A stretch of DNA of 64,000 nt from contig JAGTXK010000095.1 of the NCBI GenBank assembly GCA_019096195.1, forward strand, positions 124,001 to 188,000, written 5' to 3'. Of this stretch, positions 34,801 through 46,232 are shown one piece after another. The position numbers and the translations under genes are program-made. This DNA comes from Boletus sp. NGJ (lineage: Eukaryota > Basidiomycota > Agaricomycetes > Boletales > Boletaceae). Positions within the stretch are counted from its first letter, which is position 1. Each line of letters opens with the position of its first letter. The notes beneath the pieces were generated by a model. It searched no databases. It had not been told where the DNA came from and was given only the letters and a program-made list of their open reading frames with translations.

Positions 34801-35829
34801 TTACACCCAACTCCTTGGATTCTTCAATACTTTTACGACCCGCTCCTCCTCACTTCCTGCCTCCGTCCCAAGTTCCGACATGTACTCCCACCTCGCCGTC
34901 TCTGGTAAACTCATTAAGATGCTCTCGATCCGCGCGGATGGTGTCTTCAGTCCAAACCTGGTACCTCTGTCGTACACCAAGTTGAATTCCACATATCTCC
35001 CTCTGCGCAGAAGCTGCCATCGACGATGATCATCTGTGGGAACGTCACGTTTCTTCCGCAGAAGGGGGATGTAGGATGGGATGAAGGCGTTGCCAAGACG
35101 CGAGATAAACTCAAAAATCTCCTCTGGTTCTCTTGGCCTCTTGACATCCTCCGAGATGCGGACGTGCTTCTCGTTGGAGAGGTCATCAAAGAACAGTCCC
35201 CCAATCCCACGAGTCTCCTGCCGGTGAGGGATGAAGAAGTATTCGTCGCACCACTTTTTGAATGTGCCGTAGAGCTCGTCATTCTGACAAGCATTCTTCA
35301 AAGCTGTGTGAAAATGTCGCGCGTCCTCCTCATCAAGATACGATGGTGTCAGATCGGATCCACCGCCGAACCACCAAGCAATGATATTCCCCGTCTGATC
35401 TCCTTCGCCCGCTTGCTCAGTGATTTCAAAATAACGGTAGTTGGCATGTACAGTCGGTTCAAATGGGCTGCGAGGATGGATGACGAGACTGATGCCCGCG
35501 GCGAAGAACGGGAGACTGGTTTTTTCGTCGTAGGGAAGGGAGGAGTGATCTGCCCGCATCTCCTTGATCGCAGCCGGTGGAAGAATGCCGTGTACGACGG
35601 ATACGTTCACGCCAGCTTTCTCGAGTTTTGTCTGCAGCATCGAGGTGGTCTGACTAGCCTCAGGTGTGCAGGCGAAGACGCACGACAAGCCTCTACCGCC
35701 CGACGCTCTTGTCCACGCATCACGCTTGAACCTTGGTGCATTGGGGTCGAGTTGTTCGAGTGCGGTGACGATATCGTCCTGGAGACCGTCTATGAAAATT
35801 TCCACCTTCTTGCGCATTGAAGTCGCCAT
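34801..35829 (-). CDS. HEM13: Coproporphyrinogen III oxidase (oxygen-dependent)
   Basis: Haem biosynthesis enzyme (EC 1.3.3.3): oxidative decarboxylation of coproporphyrinogen III to protoporphyrinogen IX using O2. Single exon of 342 residues, full length. Conserved blocks in order: ASGGRGLSCVFA, FFAAGISLVIHPRSPFEPTV, HANYRYFEI, IIAWWFGGGSDLTPSYL, YGTFKKWCDEYFFIPHR, ETRGIGGLFFDDL, RRGRYVEFNLVYDRGTRFGL and LPETARWEY. Start at 35829 has MATSMRKKVE with no mitochondrial leader, consistent with the cytosolic fungal enzyme. Its start lies 239 bases from the start of UBC1 on the other strand. Confidence 0.97.
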   Translation of the reverse strand: MATSMRKKVEIFIDGLQDDIVTALEQLDPNAPRFKRDAWTRASGGRGLSCVFACTPEASQTTSMLQTKLEKAGVNVSVVHGILPPAAIKEMRADHSSLPYDEKTSLPFFAAGISLVIHPRSPFEPTVHANYRYFEITEQAGEGDQTGNIIAWWFGGGSDLTPSYLDEEDARHFHTALKNACQNDELYGTFKKWCDEYFFIPHRQETRGIGGLFFDDLSNEKHVRISEDVKRPREPEEIFEFISRLGNAFIPSYIPLLRKKRDVPTDDHRRWQLLRRGRYVEFNLVYDRGTRFGLKTPSARIESILMSLPETARWEYMSELGTEAGSEEERVVKVLKNPRSWV

Positions 35830-36068
35830 GGACGTCGTAAGTGCTGATGCGCAGATCGTTGATAGACACGTTAATTTTTGGGCTTATAACTGACGTTCAG
35901 CTGATCAAGCGCGATATTCCCGAGCGCAATAAAGTCACGTGCCTTTGGTAGAGAGAAGATCTTCGAGTACGGTTCAACCAGACCAGACCAAGTCATTGTC
36001 GCCGCACGTAGCACAAAGAACCGCATCAACCATCTTAACCGTTTTTTTTTTTTGAATATCGTACCATC
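35830..36068. promoter_or_regulatory. Divergent promoter HEM13 / UBC1
   Basis: Only 239 bases separate the two start codons, so the two housekeeping genes must share a bidirectional promoter. A run of T at 36041-36053 just before the UBC1 start could exclude nucleosomes. No clear TATA box is seen on either strand. Confidence 0.65.
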
Positions 36069-36888
36069 ATGGACGCCCGTCTCCGGCGAGTGAACAAGGA
36101 AATTGCAGGTTAGTAGTTGTGAGACGTGGGCGTATCGCTGACCCACGCCTCGCTCAGACTGCAAAAACGATAAATCCTCCAACATTAGCATCGATCTCGT
36201 CGATAACTCGCCCTTTCATCTCAAAGGATCGTTCCCTGGGCCAAAAGACACGCCATACGAGGGCGGTACATTCGAGGTAGTAAGTCAACCTCCTCTTTTG
36301 TGCCCCGATGGTATCGCAGACCCCTACGGCACAGGATATCGTGATCCCCGAATCGTATCCATTCCAGCCGGTCAAGATGAAGTTCATCACAAAGGTGTAC
36401 CATCCCAACGTGTCCTCAGCTTCCGGTGCTATTTGCCTCGACATCCTGAAAGACGCCTGGTCTCCCGTCCTCACCCTCAAGTCCACGTTGATCTCGCTCC
36501 AGTCCCTCTTATGTTCTCCTGAACCAAACGACCCTCAGGATGCTGAAGTCGCCAAACACTACACGACGAGCAAGCGTAGCTTCGAGGAGACGGCGAGATA
36601 TTGGACTCAGGTCTACGCCGGAGGCTCCGCTTCGCGAGGCAAAGCCCCTGCGAAAGAGTCGCAAAAAGACGAGGTCGCGATTGCTGGCCTTGAGAAGGCA
36701 CACGTCGACCAATTTGAGGGGCTCGGGTTTGAACGATCGAAAGTTGTGCGTGTCCAACTCACAAATTTCTTTTTTCCCTTACTCATCGTGACCACGGACA
36801 GATCGATGTCCTCCGGAGATTGAATTACCGCGGAGCGAACGTAGCAAATATATCGGAAGATAAAGTCGTGGAAGAACTGTTGAAATGA
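36069..36888 (+). CDS. UBC1: Ubiquitin-conjugating enzyme E2 with C-terminal UBA domain
   Basis: E2 of the Ubc1/UBE2K class, which extends ubiquitin chains (mostly K48) for the proteasome. Exons: 36069-36108, 36158-36279, about 36331-36744 and 36802-36888. The UBC fold has FPGPKDTPYEGGTFEV, then FITKVYHPNVSSASGAICLD with the HPN motif and the catalytic Cys in GAICLDIL, then WSPVLTLKSTLISLQSLL. After a Ser/Lys-rich linker, the UBA domain reads HVDQFEGLGFERSKV, then IDVLRRLNYRGANVANISED to the end EELLK. The UBA separates Ubc1 from Ubc4-type E2s. Gene appears whole. Confidence 0.95.
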
Positions 36889-39300
36889 CACAGTTGTCAG
36901 CATACCCCTCGCATGTGATTTCGCATTCAAATGTCTGTATCCCTGCACTGTATCTACCTTCCTCAGCTTTCTCGCAGCCTATTCGTCCGGATCCTCCTTA
37001 TCGCCCACGTCTGTGCAGAACCCTGACTGTTTTGACACTTGCATTTTGGGATCCTCGTGCTTTCCCCACGTGGACGGACAAGATCCCATCGCAGAGGGTT
37101 TGCGTGTGAGCTGACTGAAGGGAATCACGGCGAGGGATGCACTAAGAGACACTTGCCCTTGGCCGTGGTAACGATGTTTACAGTTTCTAATCAACGCTAT
37201 TCTTGTGAGAGCGCCTTCGATGGGTTCTGCCAGCTCAGGTGGTGGAGCTTGGTTGCGTGATTTCATTTTCAGGGTCCCCCTCGTTCAAAAGGTAGGTGGC
37301 AGAATGAAGAAGGCGCGTTGGCGATATTGGTACTGACGGTAACTTATTTCTAGATCTGGGACGAACTGGGCGACGGGTTGCTTGCGCCAATCAATGGGGC
37401 CCTATCAAGGTCCAAGATGCCCCTTCGCAACCGACCGGTGGTCGGCGGAGACCTCTAAGGTGGTAAAAAAAAATTATAATATCGAAAAAAAAAGAAAGAG
37501 AAGCAAAAAAGTTTGATTTGCCCGTTCGCTGCGAACGTCACCATAACCAGAGTGTGGGGTGGAGGGTGCGAGCCGCAACTCAAATTATTAAAAGCTTAAC
37601 TGGTTTCGGGGTGCCCCTGATAGCGCAACGGAGGGAAGGCGCTGGCGACCGTGTGTGGACGGAGAGTGCGCTGAGAGAGGCGACGACGACGACGACGAGC
37701 GAGTTGGACGTTTGAAACGTTGACGGTCGGACGCGTGCATGAATCGACCACGAGGGCGAGTGGGACACTCCCATCCTACTATATTGGCTATGAACCAAGT
37801 CCCTGCATGACAAATTCAAATGAAAATGTTCATGCGAGTGATTTGGAGTCATAGAACACAGTAGGCATGGAGTGACACCAAGAGCCACTCAATGAGCTGA
37901 TCCAAGCAATGGGTCCCAAGGAGCACAAAGGTGGGAGTGAAGGGGGGGGGGAGTGGGAGGAGAGTGTGGTTGGGACTGCGAGAAAATTGGGTTGGAGGGT
38001 TTCAATTGTGAGGACCATTTCGTCGCGACGACGGCTACTTTTATACTGATTGCCCCCCCCATCACGACGATTTTTATTTTATCGTTGCGATCTCTCACTT
38101 TTTGGAGCCATGTCTGCCCATCGAACCACGCCGGCTCTTTTTCTGTCACACAAGGTCCCGTGTAAGCTGTGTGCATCATCACCTGATAACCACACTGATC
38201 GGGCATTCCTGCAGGCAAGTCGCAAAAAGGAAACCGGACATGGGTGCCCAATGAACGGCAACGTCAACGTTGAGTTTTATGATGATGAATGTGGACATCT
38301 CATCAAGGTCCGACACCGTGGAGAGCACAGCCGACGGCCTCGTTGACATGCTAGACGGGTCCCACTCGTAAGGGTTTATACACAAAGACAGGGACTTCAG
38401 GGACTGAGGCTTGTTTACGCTAGTACCTGTTTGTCCACCATGACAGCATCCCGAACGATAGGTGTGATTGCTGTTGGTATATGTGCGCTTCGATGACACG
38501 GGGATCAACGCGTGAGTTTTACATCACCTGAGCGCACTCGAAATGGCCAGCAGGACCCGCATTGGCGTCGAGAAGCAGACAAACCCTCGCCGCATCAGAC
38601 GGATAACAATGCATTGCACCCGCACGTTGACCACTGAAATGAACGTCCAATGGCTCACCACAGTTCTAGGTAGCGCTGCGGAAAGCAAGGCAGTGTTGGA
38701 GGTCGGATCGGTCGACGGTTATGAAGGCTTCAAAGAGCTCGCTCTGCCCAGGTTGGACATGACATGATGTCTTGAGGAGGCAGGCGGCTGCGGTCGACTG
38801 AGGGAAAGTCGAACGTAACGGCGCCAAGGAGCGGATGGAGACTCTACACCCATCCTTGAGGCTTCCGGATAGAGCGAGTGGAGAACCCCCCACGGAGTGA
38901 GGTGGTTCTTGCGCCGTGCCTTCGCTCCACTACCATTGCGAATGAATCAGAACGAATTCAGGGCACTCTTGAAACATGTTGAGCTCTGGCGCACGCAGCG
39001 ACAGATCGGCTCAGGTGGAGCGCCTCCGATATTCTTGGATTGACAGACCAACCTAAAAAGTATCCGCCCTGAAACCGCGAGGAAGCTGTCAGACGATGGG
39101 TCGATACCGTCAACATTGCTTAGCAAGTATCCACATTTTTCCAGATGGATATCCGGGGTACAGGGTGGTGGTATCATTACAACAGATCACCGTGATTGAC
39201 CTGAGTATTCGCCGCATCAGCTGACGACCAGAAATATTTCCGTTTGGGTACAGGCCAGCACACTTACTCTGCCTGTGACATTCTTTATGCGAGGTAAAAT
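36889..39300. other. Region without a supportable gene
   Basis: About 2.4 kb. It contains A-rich stretches at 37467-37510 and a GAC trinucleotide run near 37681-37698. A plus-strand frame at 38110 (MSAHRTTPALFLSHKV, with a C-x2-C pair) and one at 38543 are too short and unlike anything I know. A lineage-specific small gene cannot be excluded. Confidence 0.4.
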
Positions 39301-39948
39301 TCAGAGCTCCACTCCTGGCTGTGATCGCATCTGCCCGTCCGCCTCGCTGTCCACCAGCACCATCCTCATGCGTGTATACTCCACCGTGTCCTTGAAAAAT
39401 GTGTCACCAAAAGGGATGAGACCGCGCTTTTCATACCATCGGCTACTGCTCAGCCTAGCGTCGCACCAAAGAACTGCTGCACCCATGCTCGCGCAATAAG
39501 ATGCCGCGTAGCGCAGTAAGCTCGTCCCAATACCTTGACCCTGGAACTCTGGGTGGCAAGCGAATTTCCTGAAGCGTGCAGAGGTCCCGTGATCGCCACT
39601 TGTTGTATGATCATTTGCGTTCGCCCTGACAGGTGGAACGGGCTCGAAAAAGACAGAGATAACAGCGACTGGCTTGTCCTGACAAGGAACAAAGGCACCG
39701 AAATGGTGCCCGTATTTATCCTCGTCGAGACGAACGTAATCGAGTGGCTTGTCTGGCCACAGGACCAAGTGACGGAGTTCTTCCGTTAGGTCTGCCGTGA
39801 CCTGGCGGATACGCAACGCTGATACTAAAAACACGTGTCAAATGTTGGGTCTTGATAATTGCAGACAAGTTATTAGGCACTTACTATTCTCTGCGGTTTC
39901 CGCGGTTGCGGCTCTGGCGTTCACTTCGCCAACCGTAGGCACTGCCAT
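39301..39948 (-). CDS. GNAT-family N-acetyltransferase
   Basis: Two exons. Exon 1 starts at 39948 (MAVPTVGEVNARAATAETAE) and ends near 39888 at a GTAAGT donor. Exon 2 starts near 39828 and runs to the stop at 39301. The acetyl-CoA binding motif A is FACHPEFQGQGIGTSLL (Q-x-x-G-x-G), preceded by a strand AVISVFFEPVPP and followed by GAAVLWCDARLSSSRWYEKRG, the usual end of the fold, and DTVEYTRMRMVL. About 195 residues, normal for a single GNAT domain. Substrate is unknown; it could be a small molecule such as an amine or a xenobiotic. Confidence 0.85.
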
Positions 39949-41611
39949 ACTCGTGAGTAAAGTCTCCGAATAGTATAATCAGAGTTGTAGCAATCCACCT
40001 TCTCGTTTTGCTAAACAACCAGTTTCCAAACTAGGCAGGGTCAAACTTTTTGAACTTTACGACTTGGACCCGCAACCTAAACAGGACCGTCATGCTCGGA
40101 CATCGTTGTGACCCATTGGAAGGCTAAGCGAGCTTTTGGCCGTGTCCCAAAAAGTTCGTGTTCAGAAAAAAAAAAAAAGGGAACACAAATCCGGCCCTCA
40201 TCGCGGTTCTGATGTATGATGAGCCTCGTGATGGGCCAGCCTTGTCGACATCCATTACGTGGAAATCTTGATTCTACGTTGGTAGAGTCGCATGTGGAGC
40301 CTTCATCCTGTGCTTCATACGCTTACGTGGTGCTCTCTCTCTTTTTTTTTTTTTTACAGATCTCACTCGTCCTCCCCAATCCAACTCATTCTGTCCTCGT
40401 TCCAGTCCGTCGTTTCCACCACCTAGATCTTCTTTTGATCGGTCCGCGCTTCCATGAAGAATCACCTTAATCAGCATCGGACCAGCATCACCACATTCAT
40501 ACGAGCCAAAAAAAAAAATTAATATGCTTCATTCACATCAACGCAGCAACCCTTGGCCAGGATCTCAAAGTGGACATGTCGTCGACCCTCAAAACACCCG
40601 TTGGCAAAAAAAAAAAAATTCTCTAAACTCAAACAGATCACAGTCATCGGTCCGATCTTCCTTTCTTGTCGGACAGACGCCTGTACACCCAAGAGGACCG
40701 TACTCGTCTAGCGAAGGCACCATGATTGAGATTGACTGATTGTCTCTACCGGATGACATCTGAACACTCCACAGCTCCGGGCAGCACACGGCGGAGGCGA
40801 GGCGTTGGGTTCATCTTCCATATCCATATCGAATAGCCTCTGGCATCTAACAATACAAAAGGACGGCATGCAAGAGAAGTTAGGTTTTAAAGATGCGCAC
40901 ATTCTCCGCACACATATGTGCTTGCTCTCACGGTCGATGTTGGAGTTTAAAGTAAACATCATGTCCTGCCTCATGCCATGGATATCGAACCAACGAGACA
41001 ATCACAACGCTCATTCTCAACGGTCCGAATGGACCCCCCCTTTTTTTTCGCTGTATGCTTGCCATCCGGTGTGAAAGAGGAACACGCCTTCGGCTTTCGC
41101 CTCGCTTACCAATCGGGCTCGCGATCATTTCCGATAACGCGTAGTTCAGTGGGTACTCAATGTCGTGCCTCACGACTTCATTTCTTTCACTCACTCACTC
41201 TCTCGGACGGAACATTCAAGAGCTTATCGACATCCCAACGCGTCGCAACCCACCTTGATCGTGTTGGCAACTTGTTTTGTTCCCAATCCGATGCACGTGT
41301 TCTAGTTCTGGATGGGTGTGTGCAATACAGGCCTCCCGGGATGCTTGGCCCCGTGTAGGAGTCGCATCTCTTACCCCCTTTCAATGATCCCATCCAAGGC
41401 TGCTTGCATTAACCGACTGCCAGTCCACCCACCCACCGTGACCTCCCAAAAGGTTAAGTGTCTATAACGACCGGTCTCTTCGCTTCCGAGGCCAAGGCTG
41501 GGTCAACTATACCTTTTTCGTAAACATGTCACACCCAACATTTTCCGTGGCGTGCAATCTATCACAATGTATTGCGTTCTAAACAAATGCAGGGTATACC
41601 CCCCCCTTCTA
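39949..41611. other. Region without a supportable gene
   Basis: About 1.7 kb, rich in homopolymer tracts (A at about 40166-40178, T at 40344-40357, A at 40507-40518 and 40606-40618). Short open frames around 40700-41360 overlap on both strands and match no family. Confidence 0.45.
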
Positions 41612-43477
41612 TCATGCACCGTTGGCAGCGTTTCCTGACTTCGTATGCCGTACGGAGCCCTCTTCCATTTTCTCAGGTGGCTGGAGCTGATCTATTGGGG
41701 TCGCAGCCTTTGAGGTATCATCTCTCTTCCATGCTTCCACCACACTCTTGCGAGCCTCGAATCCACCCGCCCAACCAAACCAGTAGTTCCTCGGGCAATG
41801 AGGTCCTCGCAGTACAAGCATCCCAAGTTGAAACGCGTACAACGCCAACATCAACAAGGAGCAAGCCCGCCAACCATGCTGGACGAACACCTGTGTCCCA
41901 ACAGACGTCCCCATGACTTGCCCGATGAAAAGCTACGTAGCGCATCAATAAAACGTTATCTTACGCCGTCATGTACTCACCGACAGAATGAGAATGGCGT
42001 TCAGGCGGGCTCGTGCGGCGGAAGAGATACTATCGAGTGATCGTCCTCATCATCATGTTTACTCACCATCGTGAGCGAGATATACCTGAGCACTGCAGTA
42101 GATAATGACACTTGCTGCATTTGACGGGCAACATCAAGCCCGAAGCAGGCAATAATGACCGCAGATACGTTGATCCCCCCCGCAGCGGTCTGCACAGATT
42201 GGAAAACGAGAAGGACGAACGTCGCCACCAATGTTGCGTACCATGGTACGAGGTTGTCGATCAGCCGGCCCGCAAAGGGGCCGAGGAGCACACCGAACAT
42301 GCCCACAAGTCCGAAAAGGCCGATGGCAAGTCTGAATGCGGGTGAGTCACGCGATATGGGTTGATAAGATAATCGAGATCACCCACGTCGAGTAGTAGTA
42401 TGGTGGTCCACCGAGCAAGAACGTCAACGTGACCCAGAAACTGGTGAAACACGCGCTGGATGCGATATTGATCAAGGCAGTCTGTATCACGAGTGGTTCC
42501 GTGACGGCGTATTTGGCCATGGTGTAAAGGATGTTCAAGTACGTCAAGTCGCGATTTTTAGCTGGATAATCTGGTAGAACAAAGTATGCGCCGACCAACA
42601 CAAGACACTGGACACCGATGGCCATGTAATAGACTATCCGCCATGTATTGAAGTTGCCAATAATCCCTGCGAGCACGCGCGCGATCAAGATTCCGAGCAT
42701 GAGGCCAGAAAGTACCACGGATAGAGCGGATGCTCTGCGTTCTGGTGTAGCTAGATCGGCTGCAAGGGGCATGAGAATCTGTGGAGTGACGCTGGAGACA
42801 CCGATCAAGAAGCATAACGCTTCAAAGACACGAAGATTCGGTGTTATGCCTAACCCGATGGTAAGCATAGTCGACACCAAGACCAACAACAGAATCAACT
42901 GTCGTCGGCGCACTAGATCTCCTAGAGGAGATATCAGAAGGAGGCCTGTCGCATATCTGATTACTGTGATGACTACCTGCACTGATAATGTGAACGTGAC
43001 GTACCCTGCCTGTATCAACGTTGGTATCCTGTGAGATGGTTTGTCTTCAGCAGGGTCTTTCGAAAACGGTAGAGTTACCTACAGTGATATTTGGTCGTAG
43101 GTAACATCGAAAGACTGCGAGAATTCGACTGAAAACACCAGCCATAAGCATGCTCACAAAAACACAAGACGTTCTTCACATACTCAACAGGGGTTGACAA
43201 TAGTATAAGTTCGCGACGGCTGTGGAGAGTTGAGCAAGGATCTGTCATCTCGGTCTCCGGACGCACTGAATGTACTAGCAAATCCAAACGAGAGGTTCAA
43301 CACAAGTCCAAAATGGAAAGGCTTGTCGGGATCATACTGCAACCTCTCCGGAATAGGGAGGATTCCAAAGTCGGTTGAAGGCGCGTCGCTGGAGGGTGCT
43401 GGGCTTGGCGCACCGGCCTCGCCTTCGGTGGTCGAGGAAACCATGGGAGAACGCATCGCTGGGAAGGTTATGAGCAT
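41612..43477 (-). CDS. Major facilitator superfamily transporter (drug-efflux type)
   Basis: Multi-exon gene. N-terminus at 43444-43477 (start at MRSP or MVSSTTEGEAG) is hydrophilic, followed by RLQYDPDKPFHFGLVLNLSF leading into helix 1. The second exon block (43018-42370) carries the loop 2-3 signature SPLGDLVRRRQLIL, then VSSVTPQILMPLAADLATPE and GLMLGILIARVLAGIIG, as in prokaryote-like MFS efflux proteins. The later exons give FLLGGPPYYYSTWV, LLGPFAGRLIDNL, a segment IIACFGLDVARQMQQV, and finally MGTSVGTQVFVQHGWRACS and a Lys/Glu-rich C-terminal tail. Twelve helices are expected. Frames join through short introns with no defect noticed. Not closely similar to the other MFS gene at 16305-18245. 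Confidence 0.8.
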
Positions 43478-43826
43478 AAATAGTCTTGGAAAGCGTGGCG
43501 AACCAGGCAGGCATTATGTGTACGCTTTTCATGACTCGCGGGCTGCATCATGTGGGCGGACTATCTACGAGCCGGGCTGATCTTGAAAATACAACAGCCT
43601 ATCAAACGGAGTCGGGGATTGACGACTCCGCTTCCATCATTTCCCGCGACGTAATATCCTAGAGCCGCAGAAACATTCAAGCTACTGGTATCAGCCACAA
43701 ATTCTTGGTCCCCTATAATGACCCTATAAACGAGGTAATTAGTCCAAGGTCACTAAGAGTGCACTCAGCTCCGCATCTCAAAATCCACTCGTTCATCCCT
43801 GCGTGTCACTTCTGATCTTCGTCCTC
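43478..43826. other. Divergent intergenic region
   Basis: About 350 bases between the MFS start and the FunK1 start. No gene seen. Roughly marks the border between gene-bearing sequence on the left and the repeat island on the right. Confidence 0.45.
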
Positions 43827-46160
43827 ATGTCTACCACCTCCCAGAATGACGCAATCGCAGCCCAAATCAACAACCTCCTATCTACTATCCCGTATCTGAG
43901 GACAACGTTGGGGTTTTCCTCTCAACCTCCACCCATAGACGACAAGAAGAAGCTCAAGTTCGGATTACGGATGCGCAGGTGAGTCCTCGACACAATGCCT
44001 GTGATGAAATTCCTGGACAAGTATCTTTCACCAAAGGGCGGGTTAGTCGATATCCCGAGCCATCTTCAAAATCGTATAGGCAGTGTCCCGGAGACGAGCG
44101 GCGAAAAATTGATGTACGACCCATTTGTAAGTCCTCTGTTGTTGTGAATGCGCTTTATAACATCGGACTAGGTAAAAGCCATCGCAGATTTTATCCCTGG
44201 GTTCAAGGCTGAAAACACCAGTAACAAGTCTGCCTGCTCAGAATCTGCCGACTTTCAACTGAATCCCGATGTCTGCCTCTTCAAAACTGATGTCGACTTA
44301 GAGGATTTCAAGGACAAAAACTATTTCTCAGTTATGGAAATGTGGATCGAGTTCCAACATGAGGAGGCACCATTTGTAGACCTGGAGTCAGCACAATTGG
44401 CGCAATGCCAGCTGACTGCATATGCAATCGCTCAGCACACCCAACAGTCCCACCACTTCTCATTCTCCGTCAGTATCATGAAAAACCATGGACGTTTTCT
44501 GCGTTGGAATCCTATTGGCGTCGTTGTCACTGAGGAATTCGACTATATGGAGAAGCCGGAGCTCATGGCTAGATTTTTCTGGAATTTTTCTCATCTCACA
44601 GATGAACAACAAGGACACGATCTTTTCCATAGGCCCGATGGAGAGGGTCGAGGTGAGAGTCAACTTAGGTTTGGAGACGGACAAGCCATTATTTGAGTAT
44701 GGTGTGCTGGATTTCCGCAGCCATTGCTATGGACCTGCACCCTCGTATCCTTCCTACTCCATCGTCGATTGGTCAACCCGCTCTTTGCCTGTTTTCTTTA
44801 AACCCAGCATGCAGGACGTCCAAGGGGCTGATGAAAGTTGTATGTCAGCAAAGGGAGGTGTGTTTTGTCTCAAGGGTGTATGGCGGTACTAAAATGCGGA
44901 CAACAAAAAAATCAAAACCAATACCGAATGTAAGATATACGGAGCCTTGAATGCCACGTCTATACCAAAATGCAGAGGGGATATAACAGGATCCGGCTCT
45001 ACGACCGACATGCACAAGCTATTAGTGAACAAGGCAGGGTTGAAGATATGCGGCGAGCTGGAAACCACTGGCTTCACCCACTGTAGACTCGTTCTCGAGG
45101 TCGCTGGACGTGCTCTTTCAATGTTCAAGAGTACGAAGGAGCTAGTTAATGGCGTCCTATGCGCCATGGTCGGTAGGCTCTTGTTACACCACCTGCATAT
45201 TGCCCGCGTTCAACATGACACTACGAAGCTCATGAAAAGGTACTCAAACTGATCAAACTGTTGCACTGCGATGTCAGCTTTGCGAACATCATTCTTACCG
45301 ACGACGGCAATGGATGGTTGATAGACTGAGACTTCGCGAAACACAGCGACGAAATTAGGAACTCGCGAACTAAGCGCACAGTGAGTGTCATATAATCTAG
45401 GTATGGGAACGAGTATTCGAGACATCAACAGGGAACGTGGCTGTTTATGTTTGCGAAATTGCTCCGAAGCGTCAAGAGACATCACAGCATTATGGATGAC
45501 CTTGAATCGTTCTTGCATGTGCTTGCATGGACAACCGTCCGCTACGTGCCCAGTACTCAGGAGTTCTCGTCTTCTCCCGAAAGAAATATCTGAATTTGTA
45601 CTTCGAAGACGATACTTCCAGAGTTATCAGTGTGGTCAAGGGACTCGTGGGAGGGGCATATCGTCACCAGCGTCACGGTTTCGTGCTCAAAGACCCCTCC
45701 CCGCTCCCGACCCTCCTGAAAAAGCTTACTAAGCCGTTTCAGTCACGTTATGCGGACCCCCACAAAAGAAGAGAGACTTGATTGTGGGATGGTCAAGAAG
45801 ACGCTGGCCGACGAAGACCCTACCAACAGACACTACATAGTCTACCAATATGGCCTCGATCAAGAACATTTGAAGTCGCACACTTATTTCATCAACACCA
45901 TCAAGGACACTCTGGAGGATGCATGGCCTTCCAACAACAAGGCTGATTTATCACTTGTCGATGACCCCAGCAATAGAATGACAATACAAGCACAGAAAAT
46001 GAGGGAGAGCAGGATGGATGTGGATCAGAAGCGATTGGAGGACTTGAATTGCAATGGTACTGTGGGATCTGGATCTTTGAAGCAGGAACACACCTCGCCA
46101 GTACCTGCGCCTTCAAAGCATTGTCATATCACCCTGGTTGGATCTGGTATGGATGGCTAG
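43827..46160 (+). pseudogene. FunK1-type protein kinase, decayed
   Basis: FunK1 kinases are a fungal-specific family expanded in Agaricomycetes. The N-terminal part from 43827 (MSTTSQNDAIAAQINNLL) and the next exons (VKAIADFIPGFKAENTSN, YFSVMEMWIEFQHEEAPF, AQCQLTAYAIAQHTQQSHHF, NPIGVVVTEEFDYMEKPEL) follow the family order. The kinase core reads HCRLVLEVAGRALSMFKSTKEL. The catalytic loop, expected as HRDVS, is HCDVSFANIIL near 45262, and the Mg-binding block expected as LIDWD reads LID, stop, DFAKHS near 45322-45336 (TGA for Trp). A second stop follows in the later FSSSPERNI region. The C-terminal exon (45750-46160) is still open. Loss of Arg and the stops argue for a dead kinase. Confidence 0.7.
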
Positions 46161-46232
46161 TTTGTTACCTACTTTCTGTTTTGTATAACTTTTGATATGA
46201 CATTAACACACAAGCGCTATATGTACAACTTC

